From Thermohahella caldifontis (GTDB lineage: Bacteria; Pseudomonadota; Gammaproteobacteria; Pseudomonadales; Oleiphilaceae), in contig NZ_CP154858.1 of the NCBI RefSeq assembly GCF_041153465.1, positions 1,984,001-2,048,000 on the forward strand: 64,000 nt of DNA, written 5' to 3'. Made by a program: the position numbers and the translations under genes. Below, in pieces: positions 51,298 to 59,149 of this stretch. Below the pieces are notes generated by a model. The model saw only the letters and a program-made list of their open reading frames with translations, made no database searches and had not been told where the DNA came from. Every line of letters starts with the position of its first letter. Within the stretch, counting starts at the first letter, position 1.

Positions 51298-52625
51298 TTG
51301 CCGGCCTCCCCGCCATCCATCTGACGGATCACGCCCTTGAGCAGCCGCAGGGAGCCGCTGATGTCCGGAAGTCCGGGCCGGATCTCAACTTTCCGGAGTG
51401 CCTCCAGTTCATTCAGCAGAGCCCGTGTCGAGGCATCCTGTCCCACCAGCCAGCGCTGCAGCCATTCGGAGGCCTTGTCCAGACTGGCCTGATACACCTC
51501 CTGGTTCTGCTGCAGGACAGCAAGCTGGGCCTGCTCGAGCATCAGTCGCAGGTTGGCCTTGAGATAGGCGATCTGATCCGGAGACAGCAACGGCTCGACG
51601 GGCGCATCCAGCCGGCGGATGACGAGATACTTTTCAACCTGCTGTTTCAGTCTCGCCAGACGGCCATCCCAGCTCGTTTCAGCAGTCGCCGACGCATCCC
51701 CCACGGAGGTGGCGGTTTCCACCGGGGCCACAAACACGCGTTGATTCAGCTTGTCCACCTGCGCGGCCAGTGCGTTGAGGCGCAGGAACAGGCCTGTACG
51801 ATCCGGCAGGCCGGTGGCCTTGAGTGCCGCTAGCTCCTGTGCCAGCGCCTCGCGCACCGGGTACAGGGCCGGATCATCCGCTTCCGCGACGACGGCATCG
51901 GCCGCCTCCAGCAGTTTGGCCGCACCCTTCACATCCCGCTCCAGCGCCAGACGCTGGTTGGCCAGTCGCAAGAGGTATTCGGCCTCGGCCAGCAGCCAAT
52001 CCGTCCGCGAGGTGGCGGACTGCTGCAATACCTTGGCTGCCAGCTGACTGAGCTGGGCCTGCAGTCTCTCTTCCGTCGCCTTCTGCCGCTCTTCCGTCAG
52101 CGCCAGCGTTTCCCTGAGCCGTGTCGAGGCTTCATCCAGAATGCGCTCCCGCTCGGTTCGCACACTGTCACGCAGTTCGGACAGGGTGTTCACGTCCGTA
52201 CGCAGTTGCTGTTGCTGCTGCCAGAGCATCCAGCCACCGGCGCCCAGCAGCAAAGAGAGGATCAGAACCAGAATGCAGACCAGCCACAGGGGCCAGAGCC
52301 GCACGGGCCTGTCTTCACCGCCCCCGGACGCCTGCGGTACCGGCTGCACTGGTGGGCCCTGGCGTGCATCCGCGGCGGAGGCTGTCGGTTGCGTGGGTGC
52401 GGATTGCGGTGCATCGGTGGTTGCGGCGCCGTCAATAGTACGGTCTGCCGTTTCAGGTGGTGTCTTTTCGGCAGCAGGCTCAGGTGATGAGGCGGCCCCG
52501 GAGGGAGTGCCCTTCGGTCCTGCACTGTCCGGAGCAGGCGCCACCTGTTCGGGCGGGCTTTCCGGCTGCTCGGGGCGGGCGTCGGTGTCTGGGTTCTTTT
52601 TGGAAGTGTCGTCAGGATTGCTCAC
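51294..52625 (-). CDS. hemX: HemX membrane protein
   Basis: A 443-residue protein. The first 105 residues are Pro/Glu/Ser-rich and disordered, followed by one membrane helix (LWLVCILVLILSLLLGAGGWML, about 110-131) and a long coiled coil (QQQQLRTDVNTLSELRDSV). The domain after it (LLAEAEYLLRLANQRLAL, LRLMLEQAQLAVLQQNQEVY) is the HemX signature. It is often annotated as uroporphyrinogen methyltransferase but lacks SAM-binding motifs. In the hemC-D-X-Y run it is probably a scaffold for tetrapyrrole enzymes. Confidence 0.92.
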   Translation of the reverse strand: MSNPDDTSKKNPDTDARPEQPESPPEQVAPAPDSAGPKGTPSGAASSPEPAAEKTPPETADRTIDGAATTDAPQSAPTQPTASAADARQGPPVQPVPQASGGGEDRPVRLWPLWLVCILVLILSLLLGAGGWMLWQQQQQLRTDVNTLSELRDSVRTERERILDEASTRLRETLALTEERQKATEERLQAQLSQLAAKVLQQSATSRTDWLLAEAEYLLRLANQRLALERDVKGAAKLLEAADAVVAEADDPALYPVREALAQELAALKATGLPDRTGLFLRLNALAAQVDKLNQRVFVAPVETATSVGDASATAETSWDGRLARLKQQVEKYLVIRRLDAPVEPLLSPDQIAYLKANLRLMLEQAQLAVLQQNQEVYQASLDKASEWLQRWLVGQDASTRALLNELEALRKVEIRPGLPDISGSLRLLKGVIRQMDGGEAGK

Positions 52626-52644
52626 CGGTATTTCCCTGTCTGGT

Positions 52645-53394
52645 TCAGGACGTTGTACTCAGAATCTGACGGACGAGGCCATGCGTGTCAAGGTCTGTCA
52701 GCACTTTTACCTGTGCACCGGATGCCGCCACCTGTTCCGCCACCCGCCCGGAGGGCACCCAGACCGTCAGCGCCGGCCAGTCCGTGCCCACACGGGTACC
52801 CCACCGGCAAAGCTGATCCCAGGTGCGTGCGGACAGTGCCAGCACATGCTGCAGAGGGGGCGCAAAGGCCGCCTTCAGCATTTCATCGGGATAAGTCTGC
52901 AGCGCAAGCTGATAGACGGGCAGGTATTCCACCCGAGCACCGCGCTCCGTAAGCGTTGATGCCAGCAGTTCCCGCCCCTCCGTACCCCGGACGATCAGCA
53001 CCCGTTGGCCCGCCACCGCCTGCAGGGCCGGCAGGTCCAGCAAGCCCTCACTGGTCGCGGGCGAGCCGGTCCGCACACGTACGGGCAGGGCCGACTCCAG
53101 CACCTGGCGCGTTCCCTCGCCCGGACAATACCAGTTCAGTCCGACCGGACACTGCGGCCACCAGGTGTCCACCGCTTCCGCCAGAAAGCGTGCCGCCGGC
53201 TTGCTGACCACAATCACGTGGTGATACTGGTCCAGATTCAGCAGGCGGGTTCTGTCGGCGCCTTCCAGGGGCAACGCCCGGGGCTCGAAGACGGGCAATT
53301 CCCGAACCCCGGCACCCTGCGCCTTCAGCGCGTCGGCCAGAGGTGCATTCTCGGCCGCGCTGCGCGTCAGCAGTATGACCGGATTAACGGACAT
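52645..53394 (-). CDS. hemD: uroporphyrinogen-III synthase
   Basis: A 249-residue two-lobed enzyme. Typical parts are PVILLTRSAAENAPLADAL at the N-terminus, HVIVVSKPAARFLAE, LIVRGTEGRELLASTLTERGA and the C-terminal VLALSARTWDQLCRW. It cyclises hydroxymethylbilane to uroporphyrinogen III with inversion of ring D. The ATG at 53394 overlaps the hemC stop by 11 bases; a longer upstream frame is a shadow of hemC. Confidence 0.9.
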   Translation of the reverse strand: MSVNPVILLTRSAAENAPLADALKAQGAGVRELPVFEPRALPLEGADRTRLLNLDQYHHVIVVSKPAARFLAEAVDTWWPQCPVGLNWYCPGEGTRQVLESALPVRVRTGSPATSEGLLDLPALQAVAGQRVLIVRGTEGRELLASTLTERGARVEYLPVYQLALQTYPDEMLKAAFAPPLQHVLALSARTWDQLCRWGTRVGTDWPALTVWVPSGRVAEQVAASGAQVKVLTDLDTHGLVRQILSTTS

Positions 53395-54328
53395 CCTGCC
53401 CATACACTTCACGCAGTATGGCGTCCGCACCCTGCCGGAGCAAATCTTCCGCCACGCGCACGCCCAGCCCTTCCGGGTCGGAAAGGTCACCGCGCGCCTC
53501 GGCGCGGATGATGCGCGACCCGTCCAGCGCTCCCACCAGTGCCCTCAGCCAGAGCTGTCCGTCCGCTTCCACGGCATAGCCGGCAATGGGCACCTGACAG
53601 CCACCCTGAAGACGGTGGTTCATGGCTCTTTCCGCCGCCACGCAACGCTGGCTCTGCGCGTGAATCAGCGGTGCCACCAGTGCGGTCACCCGTTCATCCG
53701 CCAGCCGGCTTTCAATGCCAAGCGCGCCCTGCCCCACGGCAGGCAGAGAGGTCTCGGGAGGCAGTTCCTGCCGGATGCGGTCGCCAAAGCCCAGCCGTTT
53801 CAGGCCGGAAGCGGCCAGGATGATGGCGTCATACTCCCCCGCATCCAGCTTGGCAAGGCGGGTATTCACGTTGCCGCGCAGGGAGGCGATCTTCAGGTCC
53901 GGACGCAGGGCGCTGAGCTGGCACTGCCGGCGCAGACTGGATGTGCCCACCACCGCCCCCGGTGGCAATTCATCCAGGGTGGCATGACGGTTGGACACCA
54001 GGGCATCCGTGGGCACTTCCCGCTCCAGGATGGCCGTCAGTCCCAGCCCGTCGGGAAACTCCATGGGCACATCCTTCATGGAGTGAACGGCCAGGTCGGC
54101 ACGCCCTTCCAGCAAAGCGTTCTCCAGTTCCTTCACGAACAACCCCTTGCCACCCACCTTGGCCAGCGGCACATCCAGAATCCGGTCGCCCTTGGTGGTC
54201 ATGCCCAGCAGTTCCACCGTCAGTCCCGGATGCAGGGCTTCCAGCCGCGCCTTCACATGTTCGGCCTGCCACATGGCCAACGCACTCTTGCGTGTGGCGA
54301 TTATGAGTTTCTGTTGCGTCATCTTCAT
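53384..54328 (-). CDS. hemC: porphobilinogen deaminase (hydroxymethylbilane synthase)
   Basis: A 314-residue enzyme of standard length. IATRKSALAMWQAEHV at the start, KDVPMEFPDGLGL, VGTSSLRRQCQL, SLRGNVNTRLAKLD and the dipyrromethane-cofactor Cys in QGGCQVPIAGYA are all present. It polymerises four porphobilinogen units. Two ATGs are possible (54328 and 54322); GGGGA is better spaced to the second. Confidence 0.95.
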   Translation of the reverse strand: MKMTQQKLIIATRKSALAMWQAEHVKARLEALHPGLTVELLGMTTKGDRILDVPLAKVGGKGLFVKELENALLEGRADLAVHSMKDVPMEFPDGLGLTAILEREVPTDALVSNRHATLDELPPGAVVGTSSLRRQCQLSALRPDLKIASLRGNVNTRLAKLDAGEYDAIILAASGLKRLGFGDRIRQELPPETSLPAVGQGALGIESRLADERVTALVAPLIHAQSQRCVAAERAMNHRLQGGCQVPIAGYAVEADGQLWLRALVGALDGSRIIRAEARGDLSDPEGLGVRVAEDLLRQGADAILREVYGQDVR

Positions 54329-54383
54329 TCCCCGAATGCATTTGCGCCAAGGATAACGGCTGTGGCAGAAAATGTCTTGATAT

Positions 54384-54409
54384 GGGGCAGGTTCGGATCA
54401 GGCTGCCCC
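54384..54409 (-). terminator. inverted repeat around the algR stop codon
   Basis: GGGGCAG (54384-54390) and CTGCCCC (54403-54409) are perfectly complementary and enclose the algR stop in a 12-base loop. There is no U-tract, so it may be a weak terminator or an attenuator between algR and hemC. Confidence 0.35.
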
Positions 54410-55117
54410 GAACAGCGCTTTCACCGTGGGGTACAGTCTGCGGCTGACACGCAGACGCTCCGGCACGTTGCGCAGGGTCAGATAATGGCCTTCCGCATCA
54501 CGCCCCAGGGACAGCACGAAATGGCGGTTGACGAGGGTGTTGCGGTGAATTCGCACCAGCGGATCGCCAATCTGCTGCTCAATCTCACGCAGGGACTGAT
54601 CGGTGAGGCAGGTTCCCCCGGCATGCACCACGGTGACGTATTTCTGATCCGCCATCAGGTAATAGAGGGTCGCCACGTCCACACGAACCACCCCGCCCGT
54701 ATCCTGACAGACCAGCACCGGCGTGTCCGGTTCGCTTTCCAGTGCCGCCAGCTGCGCCTGGTTGAGGGTCCGGGCGCGTTGCAGCGCCGCCTCCAGGTCC
54801 GACTGCCGCACCGGTTTGACCAGGTAGTCCACCGCCGCCACCCGAAAGGCCTCCAGTGCCTTGTCGTCATAGGCGGTGCAGAAGATGACTGCCGGCGGGC
54901 GCGGACTGGCCGCCAGTTCCCGGGCCACGCTCAGCCCGTCCATCCCCGGCATGCGGATATCCAGCAGCACCACCTCGGGGTGCAGCCGCCGGGCCATGTC
55001 CAGCGCCGTGTGGCCGTCCGCGGCCTCGCCCACCACCTCCATGCCCGGAATGCGCTCCAGCAGATCCACCAGACGCCCGCGGGCCAGCGGCTCATCATCC
55101 ACCACCAGTACACGCAT
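54398..55117 (-). CDS. algR: LytTR response regulator AlgR
   Basis: A 239-residue regulator. Receiver residues 1-115 with acidic pocket VVDDEPLARG, acceptor Asp in VVLLDIRMPGMDG and Lys in VDYLVKPVRQSD; the LytTR DNA-binding domain occupies about 135-235 (YLMADQKYVTVVHAGG, FVLSLGRDAEGHYLTLRN). The position between hemC and algZ/fimS is the Pseudomonas arrangement, where AlgR controls alginate, type IV pili and virulence. Whether those targets exist here is not shown. Confidence 0.9.
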   Translation of the reverse strand: MRVLVVDDEPLARGRLVDLLERIPGMEVVGEAADGHTALDMARRLHPEVVLLDIRMPGMDGLSVARELAASPRPPAVIFCTAYDDKALEAFRVAAVDYLVKPVRQSDLEAALQRARTLNQAQLAALESEPDTPVLVCQDTGGVVRVDVATLYYLMADQKYVTVVHAGGTCLTDQSLREIEQQIGDPLVRIHRNTLVNRHFVLSLGRDAEGHYLTLRNVPERLRVSRRLYPTVKALFGAA

Positions 55118-55118
55118 C

Positions 55119-56153
55119 TCAGTCCGCCTCCGGGTTGACCGGCACGCGCAGGGTGACCGTGAACCACTCGCCCTGCTGACTCTGCTTGAGCACGGCCCGG
55201 GGGCCGAAACAGGCCTGCAGGCGTGCCTCGATGTTCCCCCAGGCCATGCGGTTGCCGGCGGTCTCTCCGGCAGCCTCCGGTCGCCAGGTGTTGGAGATCA
55301 CCACATACAGATAGCCACGGCGGATTTCCACCTGCACCCGGATGGTCCCGCCTTCAGGCAGGGGCTGGATGCCGTGATAGATGGCGTTCTCGAGCAGAGG
55401 CTGCAGGCTCAGCGCCGGCAGACGCGCCTGGGGTGGCAGTGCCGGCACCTGCCAGTCCAGCGTCAGGCGCTCGCCCAGCCGCAACGCCTCCATATTCAGG
55501 TAACTGCGGCCCAGGCGCAACTCTTCGGATGCCGGTACCAGTGTCCGCGATTCCTGCAGCGCCGCCCGGAACAGCTCGGAGAGATCCAGCAGCGCCTCTT
55601 CCGCCTGCGCCGGGGCGCGGCTGATCAGGGAAACAATGGAATTGAGGCTGTTGAACAGAAAATGAGGGCGGATGCGCGCCTGCAACGCATCCAGACGGGC
55701 GTTGAGCGCCGCCTGCTGCTGCACACGGGCCAGGGCACCCAGATACAGATACCGCATGAGCAGACCGAACAGGATGAGCCCCACCAGCGCCACATGCAGC
55801 ACGAAGGCACCGTCCGGCCCGCCATAGCGACCGGATACGGCCCACTGCAGCATGCCGTCCGCCAGCAGCGCATAGGTCAGCGTAACGGCTTCCAGCACCA
55901 CCAGTGCCCAGGCCCCCTGACGGTGCAGGGGGCGCCGCGCCAGCCAGCCACGCAGCGGCCCGCCGAGCAGCCAGAGCCCGGTAATGCCCGTCCAGATCAT
56001 GAAGATGGCCGTGCCGGAGAGATAATTCCAGTCAAACCGGCCCGGGCCGCTGTGAACCAGCGTGAACAGAATGGCCATCAGCACTGCCGCCAGTATGGTC
56101 AGCACCAGCGGCTGGACACCGCGCAGATCCGGCAGCAGTTGGCCTGTTGTCAT
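55119..56153 (-). CDS. algZ: LytS-type sensor kinase AlgZ/FimS
   Basis: A 344-residue membrane kinase. Four or so N-terminal helices (VLTILAAVLMAILFTLV, IFMIWTGITGLWLL, AWALVVLEAVTLTYAL, VALVGLILFGLLMRYL) precede the His_kinase domain with phospho-acceptor PHFLFNSLNSI and N-box LLENAIYHGI. The G-box is degenerate, as known for the FimS group. It precedes algR by one base on the same strand. AGGGA lies six bases before ATG 56153, and the ATG six bases earlier is too near that site. It diverges from argH. Confidence 0.88.
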   Translation of the reverse strand: MTTGQLLPDLRGVQPLVLTILAAVLMAILFTLVHSGPGRFDWNYLSGTAIFMIWTGITGLWLLGGPLRGWLARRPLHRQGAWALVVLEAVTLTYALLADGMLQWAVSGRYGGPDGAFVLHVALVGLILFGLLMRYLYLGALARVQQQAALNARLDALQARIRPHFLFNSLNSIVSLISRAPAQAEEALLDLSELFRAALQESRTLVPASEELRLGRSYLNMEALRLGERLTLDWQVPALPPQARLPALSLQPLLENAIYHGIQPLPEGGTIRVQVEIRRGYLYVVISNTWRPEAAGETAGNRMAWGNIEARLQACFGPRAVLKQSQQGEWFTVTLRVPVNPEAD

Positions 56154-56163
56154 CGCCATTCCC

Positions 56164-56172
56164 TGATATAAT
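56164..56172 (+). promoter_or_regulatory. extended -10 promoter of argH
   Basis: TGATATAAT combines a TG extension with a perfect TATAAT (56167-56172). No good -35 lies at 16-18 bp. Transcription would start near 56179, about 30 bases before the argH ATG. It lies only 10 bases from the start of divergent algZ. Confidence 0.5.
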
Positions 56173-56209
56173 CGCACCACATTCCGCCTAGTATGAGACA
56201 AAACCCGTC

Positions 56210-57610
56210 ATGACAAAAGAGAAGGACAGTCACAGCCTCTGGGGGGGCCGCTTCAGCGAGTCCACCGACGCCTTTGTTCAGGCCTTTACCGCCTCTGTTC
56301 AGTTCGACCAGCGCATGTACCGGCAGGACATTCAGGGTTCCATCGCCCATGCCACCATGCTCGGTGAAGCCGGCGTGCTGACGCAGGACGAAGTGCAGCA
56401 GATCATCAGCGGACTGGAAAGCATCCGTGACGACATCGAGGCCGGTCGCTTCGAATGGTCCGTTGAGCTTGAAGACGTGCACATGAACATTGAAGCCGCC
56501 CTGACCCGGCGCATCGGCCCGGTGGGCAAGAAGCTCCATACCGGCCGCTCGCGCAATGACCAGGTGGCCACGGATATCCGCCTCTACCTGCGTGACGAGA
56601 TCGATCTCATCAGCGGCGAGCTGAAGCGGCTCATGCAGGCCCTGATTGACAAGGCCGAAGCCGAAGCCGACACCATCATGCCCGGCTTCACGCATCTTCA
56701 GACGGCCCAGCCCGTCACCTTCGGCCACCACATGCTGGCCTGGCTGGAGATGCTCCGGCGCGACTACGGCCGGCTTCAGGACTGCCGCAAGCGCGTCAAC
56801 ATCATGCCCCTGGGCGCCGCGGCACTGGCCGGCACCACCTTCCCCATCGACCGCACGCTGACGGCACGCCTGCTGGGCTTTGATGCTCCGGCAGAAAACT
56901 CCCTGGACGCGGTGAGCGACCGGGACTTTGCCATCGAGTTCTGTGCCTTTGCGAGCCTGCTGCTGACCCACCTGTCCCGCTTCTCCGAAGAGCTGGTACT
57001 CTGGACGTCCGCCCAGTTCAACTTCATTGACCTGCCCGACCGCTTCTGTACCGGCTCCTCCATCATGCCGCAGAAGAAGAACCCGGATGTGCCCGAGCTG
57101 GTACGCGGCAAGACCGGACGGGTGAACGGCCACCTGATCAGCCTCCTGACCCTCATGAAGAGCCAGCCGCTGGCCTACAACAAGGACAATCAGGAAGACA
57201 AGGAACCCCTGTTCGACACCGTGGACACCGTCAAGGGCTGTCTGCGCGCCTATGCGGACATGATGCCCGCTGTCACCCCTCGCCGTGAGGTCATGCGCGA
57301 GGCGGCGCTGCGGGGCTACTCCACCGCCACTGATCTGGCGGACTACCTGGTCCGCAAGGGCATGCCCTTCCGGGATGCCCATGAAGTGGTGGGCAAGTCG
57401 GTGGCCTATGCCATTTCACAGCACAAGGACCTCAGCGAACTCAGCCTGGAGGAGTTGCAGCAGTTCTCCGGGACCATCAGCGCGGATGTCTTCGACGTGC
57501 TGACACTGGAAGGCTCGGTCAACGCCCGCAACCATCTGGGTGGCACCGCACCGGCCCAGGTACGTGCGGCCGCAGAGCGGGCACGGCAATGGCTGAACAC
57601 ACTCGGCTGA
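56210..57610 (+). CDS. argH: argininosuccinate lyase
   Basis: A 466-residue enzyme of the fumarase/aspartase superfamily. WGGRFSESTDAFVQAFTASV, LHTGRSRNDQVATDIRL, the TFGHHMLAWLEML region and the signature GSSIMPQKKNPDV are all intact. It splits argininosuccinate into arginine and fumarate, the last step of arginine synthesis. Standing alone next to divergent algZ is the Pseudomonas order. Confidence 0.96.
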   Translation: MTKEKDSHSLWGGRFSESTDAFVQAFTASVQFDQRMYRQDIQGSIAHATMLGEAGVLTQDEVQQIISGLESIRDDIEAGRFEWSVELEDVHMNIEAALTRRIGPVGKKLHTGRSRNDQVATDIRLYLRDEIDLISGELKRLMQALIDKAEAEADTIMPGFTHLQTAQPVTFGHHMLAWLEMLRRDYGRLQDCRKRVNIMPLGAAALAGTTFPIDRTLTARLLGFDAPAENSLDAVSDRDFAIEFCAFASLLLTHLSRFSEELVLWTSAQFNFIDLPDRFCTGSSIMPQKKNPDVPELVRGKTGRVNGHLISLLTLMKSQPLAYNKDNQEDKEPLFDTVDTVKGCLRAYADMMPAVTPRREVMREAALRGYSTATDLADYLVRKGMPFRDAHEVVGKSVAYAISQHKDLSELSLEELQQFSGTISADVFDVLTLEGSVNARNHLGGTAPAQVRAAAERARQWLNTLG

Positions 57611-57633
57611 GAAAGCCGGATGCCCGCACCGCC

Positions 57634-57872
57634 ATGGCCGACCTGCTCGGCCAAGTGCGGCCGACCTTTCCCTGGATGCACCGGACAGCCGTCTGTGCCA
57701 GCTGGATTGCAACGGCTGCTCCAGGAAACTGCTGGAGTTTCTGGAATTGCAGGTGGAAGACTGGGAGCAGCGCCTCGCTGCGGGTGAAACACCCACGCTG
57801 GATGATCTCGAAAAGCTCGCGCGCATGGCCCGCAAGATTCACAGAGCACTCAGGAAGAACGGCGTTGTCTGA
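57634..57872 (+). pseudogene. small gene after argH, frameshifted
   Basis: The first frame starts MADLLGQVRP at 57634 and then becomes nonsense. A frame one base earlier continues LSLDAPDSRLCQLDCNGCSR, then KLLEFLELQVEDWEQRLAAG and ends ARMARKIHRALRKNGVV at a TGA (57870-57872). Adding one C at 57661-57662 joins them as QVRPDLSLDAP, a protein of about 79 residues. The second frame lacks any ATG, GTG or TTG start. The segment LxxLDCxxCxRKLL with a closely spaced Cys pair and a helical, basic end suggests a small soluble regulator; I do not recognise a named family. Sequencing error is possible. Confidence 0.6.
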
Positions 57873-57878
57873 GCGTGC

Positions 57879-58445
57879 TCATTCTCGCCCCAGCAACCGG
57901 GCCTTCAGGGTCGTGTTGAAGGGCTGTTCGCCGAGCCAGATTGCGAAGTAGAGCCAGCCGGTGTCGCTGTCCAGCCGGGCCAGCACCTCACCGTTCAGAG
58001 ACAGCGTCAGCCCCTGTGCGGGCTGGTAATCTAACCTGTAGGCATCCCCGTCCTTCACGTCCCGATACCGGTCGTTGAAGGCCTGCAACGCGGGTGTCAG
58101 TGTCACGCCGTTCTTTAACAGGAAATTTTCGGCCGCTTCACGAAAGGCCCTCGCCGGGATCTCGCGGCTGTAGCGGAAGGTCAGCACCAGTGACTGATCC
58201 TTCCCTGCAGGCCATCTCGCCGAACAATCCGGACGCCAAAGCCCCGCCTCCCCCACGCTGAAGACCACAAAGGCTTTCAGGGGAGCGGTCGTGCATTGCA
58301 CTAACGTGGCCGACTGTTGAGCTGGACCTGAAACAGGCGGAGAGGCAGAAGAAGCGGGTGCGTGCGTCCCGGCCGCATGCACTGCCGGCAAGAGCCAAAC
58401 TGACCACAGGGCCAGCACCAGCGCCCGCGTAATCGGCGGGATCAT
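57879..58445 (-). CDS. chalcone isomerase-like protein
   Basis: A 188-residue secreted protein (signal RALVLALWSVWLLPAVHA). The mature part follows the bacterial chalcone-isomerase-like pattern: LKAFVVFSVGEAGLWRPDC, VLTFRYSREIPARAFREAAE, YRLDYQPAQGLTLSLNGEVL and LYFAIWLGEQPFNTTLKARLL. This family binds fatty acids in plants (FAP-type) and is common in bacterial clusters with Cfa-like and DUF1365 genes. The start overlaps the upstream SnoaL-like gene as ATGA. Probably a periplasmic lipid-binding partner of the divergent operon. Confidence 0.78.
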   Translation of the reverse strand: MIPPITRALVLALWSVWLLPAVHAAGTHAPASSASPPVSGPAQQSATLVQCTTAPLKAFVVFSVGEAGLWRPDCSARWPAGKDQSLVLTFRYSREIPARAFREAAENFLLKNGVTLTPALQAFNDRYRDVKDGDAYRLDYQPAQGLTLSLNGEVLARLDSDTGWLYFAIWLGEQPFNTTLKARLLGRE

Positions 58446-58999
58446 TCCGGCACCTCGCCCAGCCGTGCACGTACCGCGCGCAGCAGGCCGCCGAGCACGG
58501 GGATGTGCACGTAAAACCCTTCCACGCCATCCCAGTAGTCCTGATGCAGGTCGATCTGGCCGTCCTCGTTCCAGTGCAGGTGGGTGATGCCCGTGGAGCG
58601 CACGTCCAAGTCCTTCCACAACAGGCTGAACTCGATGCGCATGGTCCAGCGCAGCAGGGCATGATCACCCATCACGGCCACATCCAGCAGCGTGACGGTC
58701 GTCCGGGACTTGCCTTGCAGACTCATGAAGTACTGCACGAGCTGGTCCCGTCGCTGAAGCGTGTGAAAGGTATCATTGAACCAGAAGGTTTCGGCGTAGG
58801 CGGCGCCGATCCGCCCGGGCAGGTCCGGACTGTCCAGGTGCGTGAACACATCCCGGAATCCGGCCAGCCTGGGCTCCGCATCAATCGGCCCGAAGGTGCC
58901 TGCCGGCGCCCGTTCCAGGTACGGGGCCACACTCCGCGGCGGCTCTGCCGCACATCCGGTCAATACACTCAGCCATACCGGCCACCACCATCGGGACAT
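58442..58999 (-). CDS. SnoaL/NTF2-like lipoprotein
   Basis: A 185-residue protein with lipobox VLTGC. The mature domain has the NTF2 cone pattern: FRDVFTHLDSPDLPGRIGAA, FWFNDTFHTLQRRDQLVQYF, HALLRWTMRIEFSL and GITHLHWNEDGQIDLHQDYWDG. SnoaL-like members in this genomic setting are often annotated as nuclear-transport-factor-2 proteins near Cfa-like genes. It is the first gene of the minus-strand arm. GGAGAGGAG lies upstream of the ATG. Confidence 0.78.
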   Translation of the reverse strand: MSRWWWPVWLSVLTGCAAEPPRSVAPYLERAPAGTFGPIDAEPRLAGFRDVFTHLDSPDLPGRIGAAYAETFWFNDTFHTLQRRDQLVQYFMSLQGKSRTTVTLLDVAVMGDHALLRWTMRIEFSLLWKDLDVRSTGITHLHWNEDGQIDLHQDYWDGVEGFYVHIPVLGGLLRAVRARLGEVPE

Positions 59000-59046
59000 C
59001 TTGCTGACTCCTCTCCTGTATCTGCCGTCCAGCTTGAGCGCGGGCC

Positions 59047-59099
59047 CGTGAAGCCGGTGTGAAGGGCTTTTTCACGCTCATTCACGCCTTTTTCACGCC
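59047..59099. promoter_or_regulatory. phased GTGAA/TTCAC repeat array in the divergent lipid-island promoter
   Basis: GTGAA occurs at 59048-59052 and 59059-59063; its complement TTCAC occurs at 59071-59075, 59081-59085 and 59092-59096. The starts are spaced 11, 12, 10 and 11 bases apart, about one helical turn each. Copies three to five extend to TTCACGC. This looks like an operator for a regulator that binds the same face of DNA several times, as CarH/LitR-type MerR proteins do with 11-bp repeats. It lies 50 bases before the desaturase gene and 50 bases before the SnoaL-like gene. Confidence 0.55.
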
Positions 59100-59149
59100 G
59101 CACGGGCGACTCTGGGACCCAGGACACACCGTAATGAATGGGAGAACAC

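Noticed and set aside
51294..52625. HemX as uroporphyrinogen methyltransferase
   Set aside because: No SAM-binding motif; the layout is a membrane coiled-coil protein.
53375..55138. 587-residue open frame across hemC and algR on the plus strand
   Set aside because: Antisense shadow of two confident genes; low-complexity content.
57660..57675. Programmed -1 frameshift in the gene after argH
   Set aside because: The stretch CCG-ACC-TTT-CCC is not a proper XXXYYYZ slippery site in the required frame, and re-pairing would be poor. A one-base deletion is simpler.
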